Under the pieces are notes generated by a model. The model saw nothing but the letters and a program-made list of their open reading frames with translations, did no database searches and was not told the DNA's origin. A DNA stretch of 22,875 nucleotides from Pleionea sp041589565. Lineage in GTDB: Bacteria; Pseudomonadota; Gammaproteobacteria; Enterobacterales; Kangiellaceae. The stretch spans positions 1-22,875 of the forward strand of contig JBFHVL010000026.1 in the NCBI GenBank assembly GCA_041589565.1, read 5' to 3'. Numbering within the stretch: the first letter of the stretch is position 1; each line of letters starts with the position of its first letter. Made by a program: the position numbers and the translations under genes. This document shows positions 6,741 to 15,106 of the stretch, piece after piece.

Positions 6741-9141
6741 TTGCTGCACGTTTCGGTTTAAGTGTTAATTGATATTGAGGCTCTTGTGCCCATAGTGGTG
6801 TAGGGTTGCCACTGGCCCAGTCGTTAAAGCCTAGCTCATAAAAGGGCGATAGTGGATGGCCCGATTGCCCACCCGGCATATGAAAGATAGCCTGATCTTT
6901 ATCGCCGGGTGAAATAACCATTCGTTGAGACGCGCCAAAGGTTTTACCTTGCACTCTTGGCGAGTGAGCCTCTCCGGGCAGGGGCATTTTAGGACGGTCG
7001 AGCAACCAGCTCAAGATGGGCAGAGCACGGCTGATGGGGTGCTGAATGTTTACCGTATTGTATTTTCCCCAAACCTGGTCGGCCAGAGGTTGATTATCAG
7101 CTGTGTACTGAGCAATCACCGCGTCGACGGCAGCGCTAAACAGCGACGAGTAGTTTTCGTAGTCTTTAGGTAAAAATCCTTGCGGCTGATGAGTTACGAT
7201 TTGCCATAAAGGATATTCATATTGTTTGGAATAATAGGCGAAACTGTATTTGGCATCTGGATCCATGGCTTTAACCAGCGGATCCAGCAGGATTTCTCTT
7301 AATTTAAAGCGATAGGCACGGAGCAGGGTGAAGCCAGCCTGATCGGTATTGGCTTTGCCGTTCCATTCCTGCACCAATTGTTTCAACTCTTTGCGGTTTT
7401 CATTGGTTAACTGGCTGTCGTCCAGTAGCGACAACAAATGTTTCTGCCAGCGCAGGTAAAGCTCGGCATCGGTATCCAGCTGGATGGCGAGCAGATCCTG
7501 CTCGGTCGCATTGTTAAGCTTGAGGAGCTTATCGCGAATAAGCTTGCCGCGAACGCCAAGCGCATAACCGCCATTGCCAAGTTTTTGAAATTCCTCATTA
7601 CCCATTACGCGACCATTGGCTGTCCATAAGACGTCAGACTCAGGATTTATGACGCGAGGGTAATCTTCTGGTGACTGCCAGATGATTTTGCCTTGTTGAT
7701 GGGCGATGGTGGTCAATGGATTATTGGAGTTTTGGCGTTTGGGCAAGGCCCCGATCAAGGTCCAGCCAATGCGTCCCTTACGATCGGCAGCTACAAAATT
7801 CTGCGCTGGAATGGCTGTTTTATTGGCAATCTCAAGTGCCTGCTCGATGGAGCTAGCGGTTTCAAGCTGTAACAGCCCTAAGTTCATTGCCTTTGGAGAA
7901 TGTGCGACCCAAAAATGGCTCCACACCTTATCCTTTTCTTCTAACAGCACCGGGCCAAACAAGGTTTCTTTGATAAGGAGCGATTGTTTGTCGTCGCCTT
8001 TAATCGTAAGCGTTTCTTTATAATGCGTAAACTCGTGCCATTCTCCATCCCATTGGTACAGATTGGCGTTTTCTGGATGGCGCTTTAGCGGAATCGAATC
8101 AAAGTAATCACCGTAACTGTTGGTAAACGACCAGGCGATGTTTTCATTGGTTCCCGCTATCAATAGAGGGGTACCCGGCAAGGTGACGCCCGCTAACTCA
8201 ACCGTTTCACTGTGCTGCTTATACTCAAGGTTGGCTTTAAACCAGATATTGGGGATGCCATGACCCAGATGCATATCACTGGCGACAATGGCCTTAGCTT
8301 CTGCGCTACGACCGCGAGCGACGGCAAAATTATTGCTGCCGGGTGCGTGTTCGATATCGACCGGATCGGGTTCTTTTTCGATTGGTTGGTTTAAATTCGG
8401 TAAATCTATTTGATCGGGTATGGGCGGCAACTCCAGTTGGGAGAAATCGATAGCCGCATCAAAACGAGTGCCATCAGGCACCAAAAAGCGGTAAAGATCG
8501 TTAGGCAATGACTGATAACCGAGTTGCAGTACTTTTTCTCGTTCTATCGTACTGGGTTGTAGCTGAAGGTACATGGAGTAGACTACCAAAATGGAGTCTT
8601 CTTCCTGCCAGGGCTCGGGTTGTGCGTTGAGTAGCCAGTATTCAAACGGCGGAATGGTGAGTGCCTGATAGCCTTCGTTCACCCCTCGTGCGTAAGACTG
8701 CAAAATACTTCGTTCTTTGTTGTTGAGACGGTTTATAACCTGTTGTGCTCTTGCGCGGAAGCGATGTTGGCGAACCTGCTTGTCTTTTTCCAGGGTGACT
8801 GCGCCGATAATTTCCGACAACTCACCGGCTGAATTCCGTCGCAACATATCCATTTGAAAAAAGCGCTCTTGTGCATGAATCCAGCCAAGAGCAAAAGCTA
8901 AATCATTGCGATTGGCTGCAGCTATTGAGGCAGTGCCGAGTGAGTCCCGCTCAATGGTAATTGAGGACGATAGCCCTATATACTCCAGTTCGCCTTCATA
9001 CTTTGGTTGGCTAAGGTAAAGAATCAGATAGGCTCCGAGAGCGATGGCGCCAACTAAAGATAAAATAATGCCCAGAGATTTTCGCAGCAGACGGCTAACG
9101 AAAGACTTTTTCTTTTTTCCAAATACGCGGCGTTGCTTCAT
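6733..9141 (-). CDS. Penicillin acylase-family N-terminal nucleophile hydrolase
   Basis: An 802-residue member of peptidase family S45, precursors that cut themselves into two chains with an N-terminal serine nucleophile and hydrolyse amide bonds. The cleavage site is APGSNNFAV, giving Ser269 as nucleophile, and GSNNF/W is the family hallmark. A basic N-terminus followed by a hydrophobic segment at about residues 22-44 looks like a signal anchor, placing the enzyme in the periplasm. The alpha-chain shows DLAFALGWIHAQERFFQMD and the C-terminal region shows MPGGQSGHPLSPFYELG, both typical. Substrates range from beta-lactams to acyl-homoserine lactones and cannot be told from sequence. The stop overlaps the dehydrogenase start, so they form an operon; a functional link is not obvious. 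Confidence 0.93.
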   Translation of the reverse strand: MKQRRVFGKKKKSFVSRLLRKSLGIILSLVGAIALGAYLILYLSQPKYEGELEYIGLSSSITIERDSLGTASIAAANRNDLAFALGWIHAQERFFQMDMLRRNSAGELSEIIGAVTLEKDKQVRQHRFRARAQQVINRLNNKERSILQSYARGVNEGYQALTIPPFEYWLLNAQPEPWQEEDSILVVYSMYLQLQPSTIEREKVLQLGYQSLPNDLYRFLVPDGTRFDAAIDFSQLELPPIPDQIDLPNLNQPIEKEPDPVDIEHAPGSNNFAVARGRSAEAKAIVASDMHLGHGIPNIWFKANLEYKQHSETVELAGVTLPGTPLLIAGTNENIAWSFTNSYGDYFDSIPLKRHPENANLYQWDGEWHEFTHYKETLTIKGDDKQSLLIKETLFGPVLLEEKDKVWSHFWVAHSPKAMNLGLLQLETASSIEQALEIANKTAIPAQNFVAADRKGRIGWTLIGALPKRQNSNNPLTTIAHQQGKIIWQSPEDYPRVINPESDVLWTANGRVMGNEEFQKLGNGGYALGVRGKLIRDKLLKLNNATEQDLLAIQLDTDAELYLRWQKHLLSLLDDSQLTNENRKELKQLVQEWNGKANTDQAGFTLLRAYRFKLREILLDPLVKAMDPDAKYSFAYYSKQYEYPLWQIVTHQPQGFLPKDYENYSSLFSAAVDAVIAQYTADNQPLADQVWGKYNTVNIQHPISRALPILSWLLDRPKMPLPGEAHSPRVQGKTFGASQRMVISPGDKDQAIFHMPGGQSGHPLSPFYELGFNDWASGNPTPLWAQEPQYQLTLKPKRAAND

Positions 9142-9300
9142 TGTTATTATTCGCTAGATACTAAAAGGATCTATCCTAACATGCTAAAACTGCTAATGAA
9201 TATGGAAATGCACAGGTATGACATAGATCGGCCTACACAAAAAGGCGTGCAATCGATATTTGGCGTTTGGGGATGGGTGAAGCAAATCAAAAAAAAGGAG

Positions 9301-9376
9301 TGGTGGGCGCTAGTGGGCTCGAACCACTGACCCTCGCCTTGTAAGGGCGATGCTCTCCCAACTGAGCTAAGCGCCC
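9301..9376 (-). tRNA. tRNA-Val (anticodon TAC)
   Basis: On the minus strand a complete 76-base cloverleaf with encoded CCA. The acceptor GGGCGCT pairs with AGCGCCC, the D-arm is TAGCTCAGTTGGGAGAGCA, and the anticodon stem TCGCC/GGCGA encloses CTTACAA with TAC as anticodon. The T-arm has GGTTCGAGCCC. A run of eight T residues follows within a few bases of CCA on the minus strand and may act as end of transcription. Unlike three other tRNAs here, it has no repeated 3' end downstream. Confidence 0.97.
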
Positions 9377-9396
9377 ACTCCGTAAGAACGGGGCGC

Positions 9397-9425
9397 ATTC
9401 TAGGGGACAATGTTGTTAAGGTCAA
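9397..9425 (-). promoter_or_regulatory. Sigma-70 promoter of tRNA-Val
   Basis: On the minus strand TTGACC (9425-9420), a 17-base spacer, and TAGAAT (9402-9397), followed by a GC-rich stretch GCGCCCC before the tRNA. A GC-rich discriminator is typical of stable-RNA promoters under stringent control. Confidence 0.75.
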
Positions 9426-9642
9426 CGGGAAATTTAAAAAAAGTTTTATGCCAGTCAAATTTGTACACGGCTTATGCAATCACGGTGACTTTTCGGTGTA
9501 TTAAAGGTCTGACTGGGCTTTGATTAAATTCGACAAAAGGAATAATTTGCACCTCGATACTTAAGCTATCGGTAAAACGCTTAATTAATAACTCTCTGAC
9601 TGATAAAATAGCGCCAATTTTTTAGCCTGCGGAAAGAATACT

Positions 9643-11058
9643 ATGACTGTTGTTACTCGATTTGCACCAAGTCCTACCGGATACCTTCATGTTGGTGGGG
9701 CACGTACCGCTTTATACAGTTGGTTACATGCGCAGAAGCATAAGGGGGAGTTTATTCTTCGTATCGAAGATACGGATCGTGAGCGCTCTACTGACGAAGC
9801 CGTTCAGGCAATTTTGGACGGTATGGATTGGCTTGGGCTGGCGCATACTCAAGGGCCTTTCTACCAGACTAAGCGTTTTGATCGTTATAAAGAAGTGACT
9901 GAAGAGTTATTGGCTGCTGGTAAAGCCTATCGCTGCTATTGTTCCAAAGAGCGATTGGACGAGCTGCGCGAACAGCAAATGGCTAATAAGCAGAAGCCTC
10001 GTTACGATGGAACTTGCCGACACTTAACTGCCGATGAGCAAGACACCAGCAAGCCGCACGTGATTCGATTTAAAAACCCCGAAAGTGGAGAAGTGAAATG
10101 GCAAGATGCGGTTAAAGGTGAAATTGTTATCCGTAATGAAGAGCTAGATGATTTAATCATTGCTCGAACTGACGGTACACCGACTTACAACTTCACCGTT
10201 GTGGTTGATGACTGGGACATGAAAATTACTACGGTTATTCGCGGTGATGATCACGTCAATAACACACCACGCCAAATCAATATTTTTAAAGCGCTGGGAG
10301 CACAAGTACCCGAATACGCACACGTTCCGATGATTTTGGGTGATGATGGTAAGAAGCTTTCAAAGCGTCATGGTGCAGTGAGCGTAATGCAGTATCGAGA
10401 TGACGGCTATTTGCCGCAGGCGGTATTGAATTACCTGGTGCGACTGGGTTGGTCTCATGGTGATCAAGAAGTATTCAGCTTAGAAGAAATGAAACAGTTT
10501 TTCGATATCCACGATATTAATCGCGCGGCTTCGGCGTTTAATACTGAAAAGCTGAACTGGCTGAATCAACATTACATTAAATCACTGCCTGTTGCTGAGA
10601 TTAAACAGGCTTTGCAATGGCATCTCGATCAGCAGAAGCTTGATATATCAAATGGCCCGGATATTAAAGAGTTGATTCCGGTGTTTGCAGAACGGGTGCA
10701 AACGTTAAAAGAGATGGCACAGCAAATTCATTATTTCTATCAAGATTTTGAAGAGTTCGATGCGAACGCCGCCAAGAAGCATTTACGGCCGGTTGCTGAA
10801 GAGCCTTTAAAAGTTGTTCAACAAAAACTTGCAGCACTAAGTAACTGGCATGCAGAGTTGATTCAGCAAGCGATTGATGCAACAGCCGCTGAGCTCGAAG
10901 TGGGTATGGGCAAAGTAGGGATGCCATTGAGAGTTGCAGTGACAGGCGCAGGACAATCACCTAATCTTGACGTGACTTTATCACTGATTGGAAAGGAAAG
11001 GGTATTGCAGCGAATAGACCAAGCACTGGCATTTATCGCAGAGCGAGCCGCAAATTAA
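9643..11058 (+). CDS. gltX: Glutamyl-tRNA synthetase
   Basis: Class I aminoacyl-tRNA synthetase that charges tRNA-Glu in the cytoplasm. It has 471 residues, as in E. coli. The HIGH-type motif is PTGYLHVGG (11-19) and the KMSKS-type motif is KLSKR (238-242) within GDDGKKLSKRHGA. A zinc site in the acceptor-binding region is intact, with C98-x-C100 and C125-x-H127, at the same positions as in E. coli GluRS. The C-terminal part is the all-helical anticodon-binding domain. The ATG has a GGAAAG ribosome site 8-9 bp upstream. The gene is monocistronic, closed by a terminator about 30 bp after the stop, and lies divergent from the tRNA-Val gene. Confidence 0.98.
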   Translation: MTVVTRFAPSPTGYLHVGGARTALYSWLHAQKHKGEFILRIEDTDRERSTDEAVQAILDGMDWLGLAHTQGPFYQTKRFDRYKEVTEELLAAGKAYRCYCSKERLDELREQQMANKQKPRYDGTCRHLTADEQDTSKPHVIRFKNPESGEVKWQDAVKGEIVIRNEELDDLIIARTDGTPTYNFTVVVDDWDMKITTVIRGDDHVNNTPRQINIFKALGAQVPEYAHVPMILGDDGKKLSKRHGAVSVMQYRDDGYLPQAVLNYLVRLGWSHGDQEVFSLEEMKQFFDIHDINRAASAFNTEKLNWLNQHYIKSLPVAEIKQALQWHLDQQKLDISNGPDIKELIPVFAERVQTLKEMAQQIHYFYQDFEEFDANAAKKHLRPVAEEPLKVVQQKLAALSNWHAELIQQAIDATAAELEVGMGKVGMPLRVAVTGAGQSPNLDVTLSLIGKERVLQRIDQALAFIAERAAN

Positions 11059-11088
11059 TAATTGTTTATAAGCTCAAAGGTAATTTAT

Positions 11089-11115
11089 AAAGCGCTCAAT
11101 GAAGAGCGCTTTTTT
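11089..11115 (+). terminator. Rho-independent terminator of gltX
   Basis: The stem AAAGCGCTC (11089-11097) pairs with GAGCGCTTT (11104-11112) around the loop AATGAA and runs into T residues to 11115. Confidence 0.88.
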
Positions 11116-11165
11116 GTTTTAAAGTGAATTTGTAGAAAGCTCATTAAATAAAATTCAACTTTTCT

Positions 11166-11972
11166 TCAGGGAATTGGCTTTTCTTCTACGAGCTGCTTTT
11201 CAATAGAAAGAGGTTTAAAAAACTTGAGAACAAAGCGACTGGTGTTGCCGCGTATCTCAGCGGCATACATATGCTTTGTTAAATCATCCTCAGGATTTTC
11301 TAAAAAGAAGGCTTCATCTTTTAAAATAAACCCTGCATCGACAATCTCTTGATTGGCTAACTTTTTGGAGATGCGGTGCAACTGATTGCCCGTTGTAGAA
11401 GGGGCATCCGTTTCGGCATGATGATCAATGACCGCCAGAATTCCACCGGGCTTTAACGTGCTATACAACCGTTTCAAAAAGTCGTCTCGGTCTATCTTGG
11501 GCCAGTTTCCTTTTTTGGGATGATAATAAATATCGTGGTATGCCAAAATTAAAAAAACTATGTCGGCGGAATTATTAGGCAACTCTAGCTCATTAGCTTC
11601 TGCGGTAATTCGCTTAACATTAGGTAAACGGCCTTCGGTATATCGCTTCGACAGCGTTTTTTGTACATAGTCTATGTAAGCCTGATTGTTATGAGCGATG
11701 ACTATGCCGTCCGGTCCTACGACGTACGACAATAGTTCAGTGTAATAACCTCCACCAGAAAAGATATCGACTACGGTCATCCCTGGACGCACGTTAAAAA
11801 ACTGCAACACCTGTTGCGGTTTTCGGTTAACATCACGCTTGGTATCAAATTCCAGTCGATCGGGGTGATTGACAGCCCACTGTATGACTTCATCATAGGA
11901 AGCTGCGGTGGCTTTCACCGGCAGATGACAAGTAATAATTAGCGCGATCAATTTAGCAAATTGAGTGTTCAT
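11166..11972 (-). CDS. Exported class I SAM-dependent methyltransferase-like protein
   Basis: A Rossmann-fold methyltransferase-like protein. Motif I is visible as VVDIFSGGGYYTELL, followed by an acidic segment, the post-motif region ADIVFLILAYHDIYYH and the strand GGILAVIDHH. The open frame reaches back to 12056, but I choose the ATG at 11972 (268 residues). From it the protein begins with a Sec signal peptide (NTQFAKLIALIITCHL, with a likely cut after KATA). The longer start would overlap the divergent transporter gene by 13 bp. Exported methyltransferase-like proteins of this type are widespread in marine gammaproteobacteria, but their substrate is unknown, and SAM availability in the periplasm makes activity uncertain. 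No convincing ribosome site precedes either start. The downstream gap to gltX contains only the gltX terminator. Confidence 0.75.
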   Translation of the reverse strand: MNTQFAKLIALIITCHLPVKATAASYDEVIQWAVNHPDRLEFDTKRDVNRKPQQVLQFFNVRPGMTVVDIFSGGGYYTELLSYVVGPDGIVIAHNNQAYIDYVQKTLSKRYTEGRLPNVKRITAEANELELPNNSADIVFLILAYHDIYYHPKKGNWPKIDRDDFLKRLYSTLKPGGILAVIDHHAETDAPSTTGNQLHRISKKLANQEIVDAGFILKDEAFFLENPEDDLTKHMYAAEIRGNTSRFVLKFFKPLSIEKQLVEEKPIP

Positions 11973-12043
11973 GAGTCGATTATCGGCAACGGCATTCACC
12001 AGGTCGAGCGGAGTTTGTAACACAATATTACATATACAGGCAT

Positions 12044-12946
12044 ATGACATCAGCACTTGAACAAAATGTAGCCAAAGGTATTTTATTAATGCTGTTGGCT
12101 GTGTTCTTCTTTTCGATCATGGACGTAAGTATGAAGTGGCTCAGCTATCATTACTCGCCATTTCAGGTGTCTTTTTTTCGCGGAGCCTGCTCTTTACCTT
12201 TTGTTATGCTCTGGTTTGCTCATAGTGGACGTATAGAGCACCTTAAAACAGGTAAGCCCATGTGGCACCTGGTTCGAGGCTTAATGAGTGTACTGTTTCT
12301 GGTGGGAGTTGTGATTGGCTTGCGAGAGCTCACATTGGCGAATGCATACGCCATATTTTTCTCTGCTCCCTTATTGGTTGCTCTGTTATCTATAATATTT
12401 TTACAGGAAAAAGTCGGTATACGTCGATGGAGCTCTATCGTTATCGGATTAGTTGGCGTTCTTATTGCGCTAAACCCTTCCGGGGACGGTTTTTTTAGTC
12501 TCGGTGCCATTGCCTGTTTGTTTGGCGTGTTTGGCTACTCAGTGGTAGTGATTGTCATTAAGAAGATGTCCACGACAGAAACCACCTTTGCCATGGTTTT
12601 TTATTTTTTACTTTCGTTAACCGTAGGCTGTGGAATTTTGTCGCTTTTTGATTGGCAACCCATGCAGTGGGAACATTGGCCTGTGTTATTGGCACTTGGC
12701 TTGAGTGGCTCTATAGGACAGTATTTGATTACCGAAGCTTTTCGTTTAGCTCCGGTTTCCGTTATTACACCGCTAGATTACTCTGCACTTATTTGGGGCG
12801 CTCTGTTTGGATATGTGATTTGGCTGGAAGTACCCGCATTGCATGTTTGGTTAGGTGCCGCCATAATCATAGGTAGTGGACTTTATTTGATGATTCGAGA
12901 GTCCAAAACTAACTCTTCACCAATCAAAACACCAGAAATTAAATAA
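12044..12946 (+). CDS. EamA/DMT-superfamily transporter
   Basis: A 300-residue inner-membrane protein with ten predicted helices arranged as two EamA repeats. The first repeat starts GILLMLLAVFFFSIMDVSMK with the conserved FFRG segment after helix 2 and LANAYAIFFSAPLLVALLS. The second starts GAIACLFGVFGYSVVVIVIK and contains ITEAFRLAPVSVITPLDY, typical of RhaT/YdcZ/SAM-carrier relatives. The transported metabolite cannot be inferred. The last codon overlaps the next gene as TAATG, so the peptidase gene is translationally coupled. The ribosome site is weak: AGG only a few bases before the ATG. Transcription probably starts in the short region shared with the divergent methyltransferase gene. 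Confidence 0.9.
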   Translation: MTSALEQNVAKGILLMLLAVFFFSIMDVSMKWLSYHYSPFQVSFFRGACSLPFVMLWFAHSGRIEHLKTGKPMWHLVRGLMSVLFLVGVVIGLRELTLANAYAIFFSAPLLVALLSIIFLQEKVGIRRWSSIVIGLVGVLIALNPSGDGFFSLGAIACLFGVFGYSVVVIVIKKMSTTETTFAMVFYFLLSLTVGCGILSLFDWQPMQWEHWPVLLALGLSGSIGQYLITEAFRLAPVSVITPLDYSALIWGALFGYVIWLEVPALHVWLGAAIIIGSGLYLMIRESKTNSSPIKTPEIK

Positions 12947-13758
12947 TGTATAAAACTATTCAGGCTCTACTTTTATTATGCTCATTCTATGCTACGTCTT
13001 TGTTGGCGATGCCCAGCGTAAGCATTATTCGCAGTGAGTTAGTGCAAGGTGGATTTCTAATTGCTCAGGTTGCATCCGATGTGAATGTAGAATTTTTAAA
13101 TAGGCAAGTGGATAAAGATGGAAAAGGCATTTTTATCATCGGCTTTGGCCGAGATCATCCCTCGCAAGATTCGTTAATATTAACAAAGGATGGAAAAAGC
13201 TATCAATTTTCGCTGAAAATTGCCCCCCGAGAGTGGAAAATTGAACGTATTGATGGATTACCTCCATCGAAGGTTTCGCCAAAAAGTCCTGAGGTATTAA
13301 AAAGAATCTCTCAGGAAGCGCAACAAATTCGTGAGGTAAGAGCATCGATTTCTCAATTACCCTTTTTCTTGCAAGGTTTTCGTTTACCAGCAAAAGGTCG
13401 TATCAGTGGAGAATACGGCTCGCAGAGGATATTAAATGGTGAACCCAAGCGTCCACATTATGGACAAGACATCGCTGCGGCGGTAGGATCTCCTGTGTAT
13501 GCCCCTGCGTCGGGAGTTGTCGTATTAGCTCACCCGGACATGTATTTCTCCGGCGCGACCTTGGTAATTGATCATGGCTTCGGGCTTACGTCAACATATC
13601 TGCACCTTAATGAAATAAAAGTAAACGTTGGCCAAAGTATTGAGCAGGGTGATTTGATTGGTACTATTGGACAGACTGGTCGAGCAACAGGACCGCATTT
13701 GGATTGGCGGATCAACTGGTTTGAACAGCGATTAGATCCTGCGTTATTTATTAACTAA
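12946..13758 (+). CDS. M23-family metallopeptidase-like periplasmic protein
   Basis: A 270-residue exported protein. Residues 1-21 are a Sec signal peptide. Residues 22-110 form a beta-rich N-terminal domain like that found before many M23 domains. Residues 145-270 are the LytM/M23 domain: HYGQD gives H171 and D175, YLH gives H220, and GPHLDW gives H251. The last position of the usual HxH, a zinc ligand in LytM, is D253 here. Asp can bind zinc, so activity is possible. If active it would cut peptidoglycan cross-bridges. It overlaps the transporter gene by one base and is followed by the unknown gene 55 bp downstream, the three probably forming one unit. Confidence 0.88.
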   Translation: MYKTIQALLLLCSFYATSLLAMPSVSIIRSELVQGGFLIAQVASDVNVEFLNRQVDKDGKGIFIIGFGRDHPSQDSLILTKDGKSYQFSLKIAPREWKIERIDGLPPSKVSPKSPEVLKRISQEAQQIREVRASISQLPFFLQGFRLPAKGRISGEYGSQRILNGEPKRPHYGQDIAAAVGSPVYAPASGVVVLAHPDMYFSGATLVIDHGFGLTSTYLHLNEIKVNVGQSIEQGDLIGTIGQTGRATGPHLDWRINWFEQRLDPALFIN

Positions 13759-13812
13759 CGCAGTTATATCGTTAAAACATTTCAAAAAATCGAGAAAGCT
13801 CGGAAATAAAAG

Positions 13813-14406
13813 ATGAATGATAATTATCTGAATAATAGCTATTTGCAGGAACCGATTGACAATTCAGTGAATGGAAATGTGGATCAAAAGCACAATAAAC
13901 CTCGCCCTAAGCGACCTGGTGTGCGAATTCATACCGATACTGATTTGGTTCAAATAATGCCTGATCCCGAATTGCCGGAAAAAGCAGTTTGGTATGGTGT
14001 TCAAAATGATATTCTCATTATGTGTAATGAGGTTTATCCCGAAAATATGAAACTGGCACTTAGTTTGGAGTCCAGTATGCGGTACGAAGCGATCCGTCCT
14101 GATCATATTTATTATGACCAGGTCATGGAGCGATTGGAGTTTCGCACGCTCGATTTTCAGGAATATACTCGCAGCCCTGGTCAGGGAATTTTGATTCGAT
14201 TACGTCAAGGGATTGAGCCCTACGATGCGCTTGAAGATCTTGAAATCAATGGCATGCTGATTAAAACCGTAACGGGAAATTACGATAATGACTATAAAGC
14301 AAAAATTGCTGTGAGTGCTTCGGAAATTTGGCAAGTAAGCCGTTTAGAGCTGACCAATTATTTACACTCAAGCCGCAAGCGCTTCGTTCCCTATTATCAG
14401 TATTGA
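13813..14406 (+). CDS. Conserved-looking protein of unknown function
   Basis: I do not recognise this 197-residue protein. The first about 40 residues are Asn- and Lys/Pro-rich and likely disordered. Residues 40-190 look like a compact alpha/beta domain with evenly spaced hydrophobic positions, including GVRIHTDTDLVQIMPDPELP, a cysteine in ILIMCNEVYPE and an arginine- and tyrosine-rich end (SSRKRFVPYYQY). No signal peptide, membrane helix or metal motif is visible, so it is probably cytoplasmic. A GGAA ribosome site lies about 9 bp before the ATG. It follows the M23 gene on the same strand and ends just before a bidirectional terminator. Codon use and reading-frame quality are like its neighbours, so I am confident it is a gene. 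Confidence 0.8.
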   Translation: MNDNYLNNSYLQEPIDNSVNGNVDQKHNKPRPKRPGVRIHTDTDLVQIMPDPELPEKAVWYGVQNDILIMCNEVYPENMKLALSLESSMRYEAIRPDHIYYDQVMERLEFRTLDFQEYTRSPGQGILIRLRQGIEPYDALEDLEINGMLIKTVTGNYDNDYKAKIAVSASEIWQVSRLELTNYLHSSRKRFVPYYQY

Positions 14407-14422
14407 TGCATTAAGTGCTAAT

Positions 14423-14452
14423 AAAAAAGCTCACTTACTTGTGAGCTTTTTT
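14423..14452. terminator. Bidirectional rho-independent terminator
   Basis: A perfect 12-bp stem, AAAAAAGCTCAC (14423-14434) with GTGAGCTTTTTT (14441-14452), and the loop TTACTT. There is a U-tract on both strands. It lies between the convergent unknown gene and the mlaC-like pair, so it can end both units. Confidence 0.92.
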
Positions 14453-14470
14453 GCTTTTCGAGTCTATATT

Positions 14471-15070
14471 TTACTTACTATCTTGAGTGGATTCGATTTT
14501 TGCCAGTAAGGCATCAAAACCTTCAGAGACGTCCACAGATTTTAATTGCTCGCGATAGTTTTGCAGTATTTTGATACCTTCAACCGAAATATCAATAACT
14601 TTCCAATCAGTGTTATCATCAATTTGCTTTAAAGTATAAATGATACTAAAAGCTTCTCTTTGCTTTGATAGAATCTCACTGTATACCCAGGCGGTTTGTC
14701 GAGTGGTTGAATATTCCGTTTTTATAAAATTGAACTTATGACCATCATAATTAGCGAGTCCTTTGGCGTAGGTATTTATCAAGTGGTTGATAAAAGCTTC
14801 GGTGAACCTTTGCTTTTGTGGATCGCTAAGTTGTGCCCAGACTTTTTGCTTCAGCAGTCGTTTACCCAATCCTTGGGTATCGACAAGAGGTAATAACTGC
14901 TCGCGCACAATGCGTTGCGCAAGTAGTTCATCTGTTTGAAGTTGCTGTTTGTTTTCTTCTAACAGCTCAATCATGGTGTTCGCTGCTTGTTTTAGCAGAA
15001 CATCGGGCTCCGCTTCAGCGAAAGCGGACAAGGGTATAATGAGCAGAACAGAAAACAGGAGTTTCTTCAT
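14471..15070 (-). CDS. MlaC/Ttg2D-family periplasmic phospholipid-binding protein, copy 2
   Basis: A 199-residue protein with an N-terminal Sec signal peptide (KKLLFSVLLIIPLSAFA) and a full Tol_Tol_Ttg2/MlaC domain. MlaC carries phospholipids across the periplasm between the MlaA-porin complex and the MlaFEDB ABC transporter. Family blocks seen are LLPLVDTQGLGKRLL, FINHLINTYAKGLANYDG and WKVIDISVEGIKILQNYREQ. It lies 36 bp after a clear paralogue of the same length, with an AAGGA ribosome site of its own. The ABC partners mlaF, mlaE, mlaD and mlaB are not in the window. Specialisation of the two copies (partner or lipid) is plausible but not shown. The unit ends at the bidirectional terminator. 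Confidence 0.88.
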   Translation of the reverse strand: MKKLLFSVLLIIPLSAFAEAEPDVLLKQAANTMIELLEENKQQLQTDELLAQRIVREQLLPLVDTQGLGKRLLKQKVWAQLSDPQKQRFTEAFINHLINTYAKGLANYDGHKFNFIKTEYSTTRQTAWVYSEILSKQREAFSIIYTLKQIDDNTDWKVIDISVEGIKILQNYREQLKSVDVSEGFDALLAKIESTQDSK

Positions 15071-15106
15071 GTGATTATCATCCTTTTACTGAAATTCGAA
15101 TTACAA

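Noticed and set aside
9171..9479. 102-codon minus-strand open frame
   Set aside because: It runs straight through the tRNA-Val gene and its promoter and has no family character.
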